64,000 nucleotides of DNA from UBA11891 sp049890035 (GTDB lineage Bacteria > Bacteroidota > Bacteroidia > Flavobacteriales > Flavobacteriaceae), in contig JBMHCG010000043.1 of assembly GCA_049890035.1 (NCBI GenBank), forward strand, positions 124,001 to 188,000. Reading direction: 5' to 3'. This document shows, in pieces, positions 1 through 8,549 of this stretch. The first letter of the stretch is position 1, and every line of letters starts with the position of its first letter. Below the pieces are notes generated by a model, which was given only the letters and a program-made list of their open reading frames with translations, was not told the origin of the DNA and ran no database searches. Both the position numbers and the translations under genes were made by a program.

Positions 1-377
1 AAAGGAATCGACTTATGTATACCAACTTTGTCATCCCTATCCATTTGGAATTAGGTTCCAAAAGAAAACATTTTACCACTGCCACATCCAATAGGAATTA
101 TTTTATGAAGAGATATCGTCAACGTTCATTGATTTTCGGTTTCGGAATCTATGGAGGTGTCCATGTGGATCATATGCAAAAAATTAAAGGAAATGACTTT
201 AAAGAAAGAATAAAAAATGATTTGGATTTTACGAATCTTATCTACGGACTTAGTGGTTATTTTTCTTTTCCTAGAATGTTCACACTTTATGCAAAAACTG
301 ATCTTTCCCCGCTGTTTAGAAATCAACCACAACCACAAAAAAATATCTCTTTAGGAATGCGTTTTGATATCTTTTAA
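1..377 (+). CDS. Outer membrane beta-barrel protein, C-terminal part
   Basis: This is the 3' end of a gene that starts before the window; the frame is open from base 3. The visible 120 or so residues have the alternating polar/hydrophobic pattern of beta-barrel strands and end in Phe, as outer membrane proteins usually do. The segment TNFVIPIHLELG resembles one strand of a PorT/OmpW-like barrel. No substrate can be named. The next plus-strand gene has its own promoter, so the two are probably separate transcription units. I am fairly sure of the barrel class and not of the family. Confidence 0.6.
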   Translation, partial: RNRLMYTNFVIPIHLELGSKRKHFTTATSNRNYFMKRYRQRSLIFGFGIYGGVHVDHMQKIKGNDFKERIKNDLDFTNLIYGLSGYFSFPRMFTLYAKTDLSPLFRNQPQPQKNISLGMRFDIF

Positions 378-457
378 TCGCATGACCAAACGTAGTGAAT
401 AAGAAGATACATTCTTAATGTTTTATAAAATCCATCAGGGCATACTGGAATATTTTT

Positions 458-465
458 TACTTTCG
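458..465 (+). promoter_or_regulatory. Promoter -7 element TACTTTCG
   Basis: It matches the Bacteroidota -7 element TAnnTTTG with one change. It lies inside the longest possible frame of the DUF2723 gene (start 418) and 15 bases before the ATG at 481, which favours 481 as the true start. Confidence 0.45.
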
Positions 466-480
466 CCCGAAAAGAAGTTC

Positions 481-3400
481 ATGTCCGAATTACACTTCAA
501 GCGATGGAATACCCTTTTTGGATGGGGAATTTTTGCCATAGGGCTTCTCACCTATGGATGGACTGTTGAACCCACTGCCAGTTATTGGGACTGTGCAGAA
601 TATATTGCTACGTCAGCCAAACTTCAAGTAGGTCACCCCCCGGGTGCGCCCTTGTTTCAAATGCTTGGTGCTTTCTTCGCCCTTTTTGCGAGCCAACCCG
701 AGCAAATCGCCTTGATGGTGAACTATATGTCCGTTGTTTCATCGGCCTTTACATTGTTGTTTATGTTTTGGACGTTGACACTTCTGATGCGCAAATTACC
801 TGCCTTTCAAAGTCTTAAAAATCCTCAGGAAGCCTTAGGTTTTTTTGGGAGTGCTGCGATTGGTGTGTTAGCCTATTGTTTTTCGGACAGCTTTTGGTTC
901 AATGCTGTGGAAGCAGAGGTCTATGCCATGGCGACTTTTTTATTAGCCCTGCTTTTCTGGTTGGGGTTACGATGGGAACAAGACATGCATCAGCCGAGAG
1001 GAGACCGCTGGTTGGTTTTGATTGCCTTCATCGTCGGCCTTTCTTTTGGGGTCCACTTTATGGGTTTATTGACCCTCCCAGCCATAGGCATGCTCTACTA
1101 TTTTAAAAATTACAAAGAGGTTACCCTCAAAGGGTTTGTCCTTGCCAACACCCTATCAGTGGCAATTTTACTTTTTATTTTCAAGCTTTTGTTGCCCACC
1201 ACCCTGGCTTTTTTTGGGAAAGCAGAAGTCTACTTCGTCAACACCATGGGACTACCTTTCAATAGTGGTACCGTCATCGCTGGATTTACGTTGGTATTTC
1301 TTTTTTATTACGGTCTGCGGTGGACACGGCGACAAGGCTATGTGCAACTTAACACTGGGCTCTTATGCATCCTTTTTGTTTTGATTGGTTTTTCGTCCTG
1401 GTTGATGATTCCGATCCGTTCCCAAGCCAATACCGTCATCAACGAAAATGCACCCGACAATGCCCGTGCACTGCTGGCCTATTACAACTTGGAACAATAT
1501 CCGGAAACGCATTTATTCTATGGCCCTATGTTTTCGGATATGTATGCTGGAAGGGATGCTGCCCAACCCTACAAAGACGATAAACCTAAGTATGAGCGGG
1601 ATCGGAAGACAGGCAAATACGTAATCGTCAACCATTGGGAAAATTCAGAAATCAATTCGAATGCAAAGCACCGAGGTTTGCTACCTCGGCTTTGGAGTCC
1701 CGAACATGCGGCAAATTATATCAACTTTACAAAGCCCCTCGAATTTGCTCTAGCCCCTGAATATCGTTCCAACCAGCGTCTTCGAGACCGAATCAATCAA
1801 ATTCGACAAGATGCAGAAGAAGGACTGCTATCGGGTGAAGAATACCACGACTTTTACAAGAACTTTAGCCCTTACCTCCAAATAGAAAAACCCTCTTTAT
1901 GGAGCAATCTTATATTCCTTTTTGATTATCAAATGAGTTATATGTACTGGCGGTATTTTTTATGGAATTTTGTCGGACGCCAAAATGATTTACAAGGCGA
2001 TTACAGTATTCTGAAAGGCAACTGGATCAGTGGTATCCCATTTATTGATAGTCTCTTCTTAGGCAATCAAAGTGAACTGGACGAAGATGCTAAAAACAAT
2101 CGAGCCAGAAACACTTATTTTTTCTTGCCCCTCCTTCTTGGATTGTATGGCTTGTACTTTCTTTACCAACAAGACCCCAAACGCTTTTGGGTGCTACTCC
2201 TGTTTTTCCTTTTCACCGGTTTGGCTTTAAAAATCTATTTGAACGAACGTCCCTTTGAACCCCGTGAACGAGACTATGCCCTGGTAGGGTCATTTTATGT
2301 ATTTGCGCTGTGGATTGGAATGGGTGCTTATGCTCTAACTGCATGGATCAAAAAACGATTCTCACAACAAACTTCTCTGGCTGGTTTGTTCCTGTGCCTT
2401 CTTGCGGTACCCCTTTTAATGGCCTTTCAAAATTGGGATGATCACGACCGATCCAATCGGTATACCGCTCAGTCCATTGCAAAATCCTACTTACAGTCCA
2501 TTGAAAAAGACAAAGGTGCCATGATTTTCACCATTGGTGATAACGACACCTTTGCCTTGTGGTATGCGCAAGAAATTGAAGGTTTCCGAACCGATGTGCG
2601 CGCCATCAACTCCAGCTTGTTAGCCACGGATTGGTACATTGACCAAATGAAGCGAAAAACCTACGAAAGCGAACCCATCCCATCACAGATGAAACATGCT
2701 CAGTATGCCTATGGAATCCGGGATTATATCAAATATGAGCAATTGCTCGATTCGGTTCGCTGGGACATCAAAGACTTTATGGATTGGGTTGCCAGTGACA
2801 ATGAAGCTACCAAGTACAAAAGTCTGTTACTCCAGTCCGAAATGGATCCCAGCGTGTATCCCAAAAACACCCAAGAGTTAATTTTTTACCCAACAAATAA
2901 AATACGACTCCCTGTAAACAAAGATAATGTACTTAAAAGTGGCATTGTAAAAGCCGAAGATGCCAATTTGATTGTCCCCTATATTGACATCGACTTACCG
3001 GAAGGTATTTTGACAAAAAACCAAATCATGATGTTGGATATATTGGCCAATAATGATTGGAAAAGACCTATTTACTTTACTGGGGGGAGTTATGAAGCCT
3101 CAGAATACATCTGGATGAAAGAATACCTTCAACTAGATGGATTGGTCTATAAATTGGTTCCTATCAAAACCGAGCTGAGTGCTGTTAACCCCTATCTCAT
3201 GGGGCGGATAGATAGTGACCGTATGTATGAGATTGTCAAAAAGTGGAGCTGGGGCAATTCCAATTTACCCGACATCTACCACGATCCCGAAACACGGAAA
3301 AACAGTATTTCCTTTCGCAGCAATATGGCACGGCTTTCTGAAAAATTAATCGAGGAAGGGAAAAAACAAAAAGCCAAAGAGGTCATTGATTTGGCTTTGG

Positions 3401-4053
3401 AAAAAATGCCCGTTGATTTTTACGGTTATTATAGCCTACTGGTTCCTTTTGTTGATGGGTATTATAAAATTGGAGCTGTTTCCGAAGGACAAAAATTAGC
3501 CCTGAAAGTGATGGATAAGTACGCCCGTCGCTTGGCCTATTTTGCTACCTTAGAGCCGCATCATCAATACGCCATAGGAGAAGATATTATCACTGAAGTA
3601 GAGCGCTATCGAACCCTTATCGAAGCGGTGTTGATTCACAACGATCAAGAAATATTGGAGGCTGCGCTGGATCAATTCATGCAAGCGGCACGTCCATTTA
3701 TGTACTTGTATGGTGAGTTTGATTTTTACACCCAATTGGAAGACATCATGTTGGGGTATTATCAGGTCAACAACCCTCTCAAAGCCCGAATGATTGCTCA
3801 AATTATAGCTGATGTTTACGAATCTCGCATGGCATTATATGGTCGTTTCCCTAAAGAAAATCAAATACAAATTATAACGCGTATCAAAAATGGGATATTG
3901 GATTACCGCAATTTCCTAGAAGTTGTCAAAGCCAACGATACGTTGAGTTTCTATGCGCCGCTAGACTCGCTGTATCAAAAATCTATCAAGGTATTGTTAG
4001 AACAAGAAACAAGCGACACGGCAGCCACTAAGTTGCTAGATTTGGCAGATTAA
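481..4053 (+). CDS. DUF2723 family multi-spanning membrane protein
   Basis: This 1190-residue protein opens with the DUF2723 signature: TVEPTASYWDCAEYIA followed by VGHPPGAPLFQ. The N-terminal half has about a dozen hydrophobic segments with short loops. The C-terminal 500 residues are mostly soluble and helical and would face the periplasm. The family is distantly related to GT-C protein O-mannosyltransferases, and in Bacteroidota it is a candidate for protein O-glycosylation or another lipid-linked sugar transfer; that role is inferred. The start at 481 (MSELHFKRWN) is preferred over 418 because family members begin this way and a promoter-like element lies between the two. The stop shares TTAA with the convergent thioredoxin-like gene. 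Confidence 0.85.
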   Translation: MSELHFKRWNTLFGWGIFAIGLLTYGWTVEPTASYWDCAEYIATSAKLQVGHPPGAPLFQMLGAFFALFASQPEQIALMVNYMSVVSSAFTLLFMFWTLTLLMRKLPAFQSLKNPQEALGFFGSAAIGVLAYCFSDSFWFNAVEAEVYAMATFLLALLFWLGLRWEQDMHQPRGDRWLVLIAFIVGLSFGVHFMGLLTLPAIGMLYYFKNYKEVTLKGFVLANTLSVAILLFIFKLLLPTTLAFFGKAEVYFVNTMGLPFNSGTVIAGFTLVFLFYYGLRWTRRQGYVQLNTGLLCILFVLIGFSSWLMIPIRSQANTVINENAPDNARALLAYYNLEQYPETHLFYGPMFSDMYAGRDAAQPYKDDKPKYERDRKTGKYVIVNHWENSEINSNAKHRGLLPRLWSPEHAANYINFTKPLEFALAPEYRSNQRLRDRINQIRQDAEEGLLSGEEYHDFYKNFSPYLQIEKPSLWSNLIFLFDYQMSYMYWRYFLWNFVGRQNDLQGDYSILKGNWISGIPFIDSLFLGNQSELDEDAKNNRARNTYFFLPLLLGLYGLYFLYQQDPKRFWVLLLFFLFTGLALKIYLNERPFEPRERDYALVGSFYVFALWIGMGAYALTAWIKKRFSQQTSLAGLFLCLLAVPLLMAFQNWDDHDRSNRYTAQSIAKSYLQSIEKDKGAMIFTIGDNDTFALWYAQEIEGFRTDVRAINSSLLATDWYIDQMKRKTYESEPIPSQMKHAQYAYGIRDYIKYEQLLDSVRWDIKDFMDWVASDNEATKYKSLLLQSEMDPSVYPKNTQELIFYPTNKIRLPVNKDNVLKSGIVKAEDANLIVPYIDIDLPEGILTKNQIMMLDILANNDWKRPIYFTGGSYEASEYIWMKEYLQLDGLVYKLVPIKTELSAVNPYLMGRIDSDRMYEIVKKWSWGNSNLPDIYHDPETRKNSISFRSNMARLSEKLIEEGKKQKAKEVIDLALEKMPVDFYGYYSLLVPFVDGYYKIGAVSEGQKLALKVMDKYARRLAYFATLEPHHQYAIGEDIITEVERYRTLIEAVLIHNDQEILEAALDQFMQAARPFMYLYGEFDFYTQLEDIMLGYYQVNNPLKARMIAQIIADVYESRMALYGRFPKENQIQIITRIKNGILDYRNFLEVVKANDTLSFYAPLDSLYQKSIKVLLEQETSDTAATKLLDLAD

Positions 4054-4346
4054 ATATGGTCTTGCATCAGGCTGATAAGCGTATTGGCATCTTGCTCGCC
4101 ACTTTGTCGCCAAAGCATTTCTCCAGATCGGTAGATCATCAAAGTAGGCAACACTTTAACGCGAAGGGCTTGACAGAGCTTTCCGTTTTTTTCAGTGTCA
4201 ATTTTGATGACTTTCCCACTATCACCCAGAGCCGCAGCAACGTCTTTCAAAACAGGATGCATGCTTTCTGTCAGAATATCATCGTTATTGAAAAAGAACA
4301 ACAACAAAGGTTGGTTGTCATCGATGAGTTCTCCAAACTTGGACAT
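4050..4346 (-). CDS. Thioredoxin-fold protein lacking the CXXC motif
   Basis: This is a 98-residue protein of thioredoxin size. The second half carries the cis-Pro loop (VLPTLMIY) and the following strand (GEMLWRQSGEQ). Where an active thioredoxin has WCGPC, this protein has FFNNDDILTESM and no cysteine pair, so it cannot act as a normal dithiol oxidoreductase. Related Bacteroidota proteins with the same MHPVL and DVAAALG segments also lack CXXC, so this is probably a family trait. A longer frame reaches 4556, but its extra residues lie inside the metallophosphoesterase gene and do not look like protein. A promoter element sits at 4370-4377. It is the last gene after dgt and the metallophosphoesterase. 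Confidence 0.8.
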   Translation of the reverse strand: MSKFGELIDDNQPLLLFFFNNDDILTESMHPVLKDVAAALGDSGKVIKIDTEKNGKLCQALRVKVLPTLMIYRSGEMLWRQSGEQDANTLISLMQDHI

Positions 4347-4369
4347 AGAATGAATGATTTGCTTACAAA

Positions 4370-4377
4370 CAAATGTA
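4370..4377 (-). promoter_or_regulatory. Promoter -7 element TACATTTG
   Basis: It is a perfect match to TAnnTTTG on the minus strand, 23 bases before the ATG of the thioredoxin-like gene, in the gap after the metallophosphoesterase stop. A run of about 11 T/A lies just upstream at 4379-4389. Confidence 0.5.
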
Positions 4378-4387
4378 GTTTTTTTTT

Positions 4388-5620
4388 TTAAACAGTAACA
4401 GAACGGCGGCGGAGGGTAATCAGAGATATTTCTGGCCACATCCCTACCCTGCCCGGATAGGCCAAATAGCCAAATCCACGATTGACATTTAAAAATTGTT
4501 CCCCTTGGTTGTAAATTCCCGCCCATTGCTTGTAACGCCATTGAACCGGACTCCATTTTACGACCCCAGGAATGTCAATTCCAAACTGCATCCCATGCGT
4601 ATGGCCACTCAAGGTAAGATGAAAGGGAAACGGATGCGGAAGTACTTGGGCTTCCCAATGGGACGGATCGTGACTCAATAGAATTTTGAAAGCATTTGAA
4701 GGGATGCCCGATACGGCTTTTTCCAGATCCCCCGCTTTTTTGAATCGACCTTTTCCCCAATTTTCAACTCCTACCACTGCAATTTTTTCACCGTCTTTTT
4801 CCAAATACGCATTTTCATTGAGTAATAAGTGAAAGCCCATCTCTTCTTGGATTCGTTTGAGATCCTCTAAGTTTTGCTTTTTATCCGCCTCCGTTTCCCA
4901 GTAGGTGTAGTCGCCATAATCATGATTTCCCAATACGGAGTAAACGCCGTAGGGTGCAGAAAGTTTTGCAAAAATGGGTTGATAAGGGACTAATTCTGAC
5001 GTTTTGTTATTGACAATGTCCCCGGTAAACAGAATTACATCCGCATTTTGTTGGTTGATCAGATCCACACCATAAGCAACTTTTTTAGGATTGTCGAAAC
5101 TCCCCGAATGAATATCAGAAATTTGTGCCAGGGTGAAACCATCAAAAGTTTCAGGCAAGTCATCAAAAACCAATTCGTATTTGAGAACCTTGTAGTTGTA
5201 TTTTCCTCGCAGCATCCCATACAAAAGAGCGGAAAAAGGAATCGCTGCCAAGCCCAATGCAACTTGTGAAATGAATTTTCTTCTTTCAGGAAATACCGCT
5301 GAGGTAGGTTCACTTGAAAAAAATCGATATACGGCTTGTGGAACCCGGTAAATGTCTTCAATAAATAAAAATATCACTAAGAAACTTTGAAATAAAAAGA
5401 GAGAAAAGAACAAGCCCAGTGAGTAACTCATAAAGTGAGAAAATCCTTTGGTGCGATCATAAAAAAAAGATTGCCAATAGAACAACACCAGTATTGAAAG
5501 GACCACAACTCCGTACAAGAGATGTATGTATTTATTAGCGGTTAATGTTTTGATGGCTTGAAAAGCGTACCATTGTATTAGAGCTGTGATGGTAAGGATG
5601 AGAACCCAGCGAAGCAGCAT
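4388..5620 (-). CDS. Membrane-anchored metallophosphoesterase
   Basis: This 410-residue protein has four hydrophobic segments in the first 140 residues, then a calcineurin-like phosphoesterase domain. All metal-binding blocks are present: DIHSG (Asp169, His171), GDIVN (Asp201), GNHD (232-234), SHDP (His317) and GHTHG (His340, His342). The layout matches the YkuE/YaeI group of membrane-associated phosphoesterases; YkuE-like enzymes act on lipid or cyclic nucleotide phosphates, but the substrate here is unknown. A TTG at 5638 would extend it by six residues. The ATG at 5620 is preferred because a perfect promoter (TTG-N19-TACCTTTG) ends at 5636. It follows dgt on the same strand. Confidence 0.88.
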   Translation of the reverse strand: MLLRWVLILTITALIQWYAFQAIKTLTANKYIHLLYGVVVLSILVLFYWQSFFYDRTKGFSHFMSYSLGLFFSLFLFQSFLVIFLFIEDIYRVPQAVYRFFSSEPTSAVFPERRKFISQVALGLAAIPFSALLYGMLRGKYNYKVLKYELVFDDLPETFDGFTLAQISDIHSGSFDNPKKVAYGVDLINQQNADVILFTGDIVNNKTSELVPYQPIFAKLSAPYGVYSVLGNHDYGDYTYWETEADKKQNLEDLKRIQEEMGFHLLLNENAYLEKDGEKIAVVGVENWGKGRFKKAGDLEKAVSGIPSNAFKILLSHDPSHWEAQVLPHPFPFHLTLSGHTHGMQFGIDIPGVVKWSPVQWRYKQWAGIYNQGEQFLNVNRGFGYLAYPGRVGMWPEISLITLRRRSVTV

Positions 5621-5635
5621 AGCTAAATTTTTGAG

Positions 5636-5665
5636 CAAAGGTAATCAATGGATTTTCTTTGCCAA
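5636..5665 (-). promoter_or_regulatory. Promoter TTG-N19-TACCTTTG
   Basis: The TTG lies at 5663-5665 and the -7 element at 5636-5643 on the minus strand, with 19 bases between, which is the Bacteroidota spacing. It overlaps the 3' end of dgt and would drive the metallophosphoesterase gene from 16 bases upstream of its ATG. Confidence 0.6.
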
Positions 5666-6961
5666 ATCCATTGCTTTCCCATCAGACAAACTAGCCACAA
5701 AACAACTTGCATTCAGAAGTGATTCGTAAAGCGTTTCTCCGATTAATGGAACCCCTTCAGGAATCAATTGCATCAATAATTGATCGTAAGAGCTTGGTTT
5801 TCCATGAAAGGTTTGAGCGGCAGCTGTAACAAAAGCATGTAGTAATTTGGTCAGCACTCGATACCCTATGATTTCCTTTTCAATCACTTCAGAGGATTGA
5901 TATACCTTATCTACACTGATCGAAATAATATCACTGATTTGAGCTTGATAGCGACACTTTTCCAACAATGCCGATGAAAAACGACCTTCCAAAATAGTGT
6001 CTTCATTGTCAAGAAATTGTTGTAAGGCTTCTTGAATCAAACTATTAATGGCCAATGCCCGTAGATAACTTAACCGTTGTGGACGATTTTCCAAGGCCGC
6101 ATACTTTCTCGTATCGATTTGGTCTTGAACCAATTGTACCAAAAATTCGAGTGCATAGGACTCTGGAATCCAACCCAGATTGATACCATCCTCAAAATCG
6201 ATAATCGTATAACAAATATCATCCGCAGCTTCGACCAAATAGGCCAGGGGATGACGTAAATATTTCTCATTTTCTTTCAATCCCAAATCGGCTGCCACAT
6301 CAGCAAACATAGCCTGATCATATTGAAAATATCCAAACTTTTTGTCGGCCACGTGTTTGGAGGGTCGGTAAGGTAAACTGGCTTTGGGATATTTCATGTA
6401 GGCTCCCAAAGTAGCATAACTCAAGCGCAGCCCCCCTGGACTTCCCGCCTGCGACTGACATAGTATTTTAAACCCATTGGCATTCCCCTCAAATTGACAT
6501 AGGTCTTGGTATTGAGCGGGTGTTAGCTGCTTATCAAATCGTTGCCCTTCACCGTTGCTGTAGTAATGCCCAATAGCTTTTTCACCACTATGCCCGAAGG
6601 GCGGATTCCCAATATCATGTGCCAGGGCTGCAGCAGCTACAATGGCCCCCAAGTCATTGGATTGGTATCCCAGACTGGCACCCAAATGGGGGTATTTTTT
6701 TAGCAGTTGTTGACCAGCCAATCGGCCCAGACTCCGGCCAACAACGGAAACTTCCAAACTGTGGGTTAGTCGGGTATGAACAAAATCTTTTTTCGAAAAA
6801 GGGATTACCTGAGTCTTATCTTGTAAACTGCGAAAGGCCGATGAAAAAACAATTCGGTCATAGTCAACTTCAAAACCCAAACGCGTATCGTCTTGTTCGC
6901 TACGCAATCGCTTGTGTTTGTCACCAAACCGCTTGAGCGATAAAAGCTGTTCCCATTTCAT
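5645..6961 (-). CDS. dgt: dGTP triphosphohydrolase (dGTPase), HD superfamily
   Basis: This 438-residue enzyme hydrolyses dGTP, and often other dNTPs, to the nucleoside and triphosphate, which balances DNA precursor pools. The HD-domain metal ligands are visible: His67 in RLTHSLEV, the HD pair 115-116 in AHDIGNPPFGH, and a later Asp in EAADDICY. The start WEQLLSLKRFG and the RSEQDDTR segment are typical of bacterial dGTPases of this length. It is transcribed away from the beta-helix lipoprotein gene. Its partner genes downstream (phosphoesterase, thioredoxin-like) are close but have promoters of their own. The substrate range cannot be read from sequence. Confidence 0.93.
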   Translation of the reverse strand: MKWEQLLSLKRFGDKHKRLRSEQDDTRLGFEVDYDRIVFSSAFRSLQDKTQVIPFSKKDFVHTRLTHSLEVSVVGRSLGRLAGQQLLKKYPHLGASLGYQSNDLGAIVAAAALAHDIGNPPFGHSGEKAIGHYYSNGEGQRFDKQLTPAQYQDLCQFEGNANGFKILCQSQAGSPGGLRLSYATLGAYMKYPKASLPYRPSKHVADKKFGYFQYDQAMFADVAADLGLKENEKYLRHPLAYLVEAADDICYTIIDFEDGINLGWIPESYALEFLVQLVQDQIDTRKYAALENRPQRLSYLRALAINSLIQEALQQFLDNEDTILEGRFSSALLEKCRYQAQISDIISISVDKVYQSSEVIEKEIIGYRVLTKLLHAFVTAAAQTFHGKPSSYDQLLMQLIPEGVPLIGETLYESLLNASCFVASLSDGKAMDLAKKIH

Positions 6962-6995
6962 ACCGTAAAACTAGTTCTTTGCCAGAAATTGACTG

Positions 6996-7073
6996 TGTTA
7001 AGTCAAGGTTATTTCAAATGTTTTACTTAACAGTTTATTATCGTATCAGCCAATAATACTTAACGGTTAACTA
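6996..7073 (+). repeat. Repeated ACTTAACA sites before the phosphate module
   Basis: Three related sites lie in the gap between dgt and the beta-helix lipoprotein gene. TGTTAAGT (6996-7003) is the exact reverse complement of ACTTAACA (7025-7032), with 21 bases between them. TACTTAACGGTTAACTA follows at 7057-7073, 33 bases after the matching TACTTAACAGTTTATTA at 7024-7040. The same ACTTAACA recurs at 8488-8495 before the receptor gene. A regulator binding site is the simplest reading. TTAACA repeats are how PhoP/PhoB-type regulators bind in some bacteria (the Bacillus Pho box), so a phosphate regulator is a reasonable guess but unproven. Confidence 0.4.
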
Positions 7074-7096
7074 AAAGTAGTGATTGTTAGGGCACC

Positions 7097-7104
7097 TACA
7101 TTTG
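7097..7104 (+). promoter_or_regulatory. Promoter -7 element TACATTTG
   Basis: It is a perfect TAnnTTTG, 19 bases before the ATG of the beta-helix lipoprotein gene. No good TTG is seen at the usual upstream distance, which would suit a promoter that depends on an activator bound at the adjacent repeats. Confidence 0.5.
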
Positions 7105-7123
7105 TCATAAAATATTTAAAAAA

Positions 7124-8473
7124 ATGAAAAACTACCTATCCCTAATTACTTGCTTTCTGGTTGCAAGCCTGTTTGTTACTTGTTCAGATGACGAGCCACA
7201 AACTATTTTTGTTGAAGTTGAAAAAGAAGTAATAAAAGAAGTTACTGTTGAGGTAGAAGTACCCGTGACAGCAACCCCAGATACAAACACCATCGGATCT
7301 GACGGGGGCATCACTAAAATTACCGAAGATCAAACCTGGTCAAACAACCAAATTCACGTTATTCGCGGTAAAGTGGTCATCATGCCCGGTGCCACCCTCA
7401 CTGTGAATGCTGGTACTATTATCAAAGCCGGTGAAGGACAAGACAATGATGCAACCGCTTTAGTAGTAGCCCGCGGTGCTACAATCAATATGAATGGTAC
7501 GGTAGCAAGTCCAATCATTATGACCGATATCAACGATAATATTAGTTATGATGCACCCTCATCAAACCGCAATGCTTTGGATAGAGGAAAGTGGGGTGGA
7601 CTGATCGTTTTAGGTAAAGCGAGAATTTCCGACGCTGTTGAAGAAAAATTAATTGAAGGCATTTTGGCCGTTGATGGAGAAAATTGGAATTTCTATGGAG
7701 GAACGGACAACACTGACAATTCTGGAACCATTCAATATGTATCCATTCGCCACTCTGGAACACAAGTGGCTCCTGATGTAGAATTACAAGGTCTTACTCT
7801 TGGGGGTGTTGGTAACGGAACCACCATTGAAAATATAGAAATAGTAGGAAGCAAAGACGATGGTGTAGAGCTTTTTGGAGGTGCTGTCAATGTAACGAAT
7901 CTACTGATTTGGAACCAGTTTGATGATGGAATCGACATTGATATGGCATACAGCGGAACCGTTAACAATGCCATCGTGGAATACGCAGCCGATTCGGACG
8001 GAGCTTTTGAAATTGATGGATCCAAAGACATCAGCTATGAGGCTCAAAATACTATTACCGGTTTGACCGTTTACGGGCGTTTTACCGAAGAAGCGTCTGA
8101 TAGTGACCAGTTGGGTCGTGTACGTGAAAACATACAAATCAAAATGATGGATGTGCATTACAAAGGTACTGCTGCCGAAGCCTCCAAATTCGAAAAATTT
8201 GGTGATAACAATGGGAACTATAGAAACATTACAAGCCCCAGAACATTTGGTACAGATCCCAATGGTTCGGAGGATATTATTTTTAGTGATTTCTATTTCA
8301 ATGGTGCTTTTGAACAAGCGACTCTGGTTGGCCCAAATACAGAAAACACAAACAGTGCCCGTGACATAAATACCTCATTTGCTGATTGGGCAGCAATCGG
8401 TACAACACCGGATGCCGACCAAGGAGCTGATGAATCTGTATTTACTTGGACTTGGTGGGCCCAAGAAAACTAG
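7124..8473 (+). CDS. Beta-helix lipoprotein, probable partner of the TonB receptor
   Basis: This 449-residue protein has a signal peptide ending in SLFVTC, a lipobox-like cysteine (less standard, with Thr before Cys), so it is probably anchored to the outer membrane. A stalk of alternating V/E/K residues (about 30-50) follows, then a right-handed parallel beta-helix-type region with repeated short strands such as GATLTVNAGTIIKAG and NGTVASPIIMTD. Such lipoproteins are often encoded beside one class of TonB-dependent receptor in Bacteroidota and may help bind the ligand outside the cell. Here the receptor follows directly and a phosphate transporter after that, so a role in capturing phosphate or a phosphorus compound is inferred. 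Confidence 0.75.
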   Translation: MKNYLSLITCFLVASLFVTCSDDEPQTIFVEVEKEVIKEVTVEVEVPVTATPDTNTIGSDGGITKITEDQTWSNNQIHVIRGKVVIMPGATLTVNAGTIIKAGEGQDNDATALVVARGATINMNGTVASPIIMTDINDNISYDAPSSNRNALDRGKWGGLIVLGKARISDAVEEKLIEGILAVDGENWNFYGGTDNTDNSGTIQYVSIRHSGTQVAPDVELQGLTLGGVGNGTTIENIEIVGSKDDGVELFGGAVNVTNLLIWNQFDDGIDIDMAYSGTVNNAIVEYAADSDGAFEIDGSKDISYEAQNTITGLTVYGRFTEEASDSDQLGRVRENIQIKMMDVHYKGTAAEASKFEKFGDNNGNYRNITSPRTFGTDPNGSEDIIFSDFYFNGAFEQATLVGPNTENTNSARDINTSFADWAAIGTTPDADQGADESVFTWTWWAQEN

Positions 8474-8494
8474 GACTCTTAATCTTAACTTAAC

Positions 8495-8536
8495 AAAAGC
8501 GTACACTACAATTCACATTCGTAGCGTACGCTTTTT
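8495..8536 (+). terminator. Intrinsic terminator after the beta-helix gene
   Basis: A 15-base arm (8495-8509) pairs with 8521-8535 with one mismatch, leaving an 11-base loop. The right arm ends in a run of T. It stands between the lipoprotein and receptor genes and touches the receptor promoter element. Confidence 0.75.
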
Positions 8537-8537
8537 C

Positions 8538-8545
8538 TATTTTCG
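8538..8545 (+). promoter_or_regulatory. Promoter -7 element TATTTTCG
   Basis: It matches TAnnTTTG with one change and sits only four bases (CGCC) before the receptor ATG, so transcription would begin at or next to the start codon. ACTTAACA lies about 50 bases upstream at 8488-8495. Confidence 0.45.
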
Positions 8546-8549
8546 CGCC

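Noticed and set aside
418..480. N-terminal extension of the DUF2723 protein from the ATG at 418
   Set aside because: The extra 21 residues do not resemble the family start, and a promoter-like element lies inside them just before the ATG at 481.
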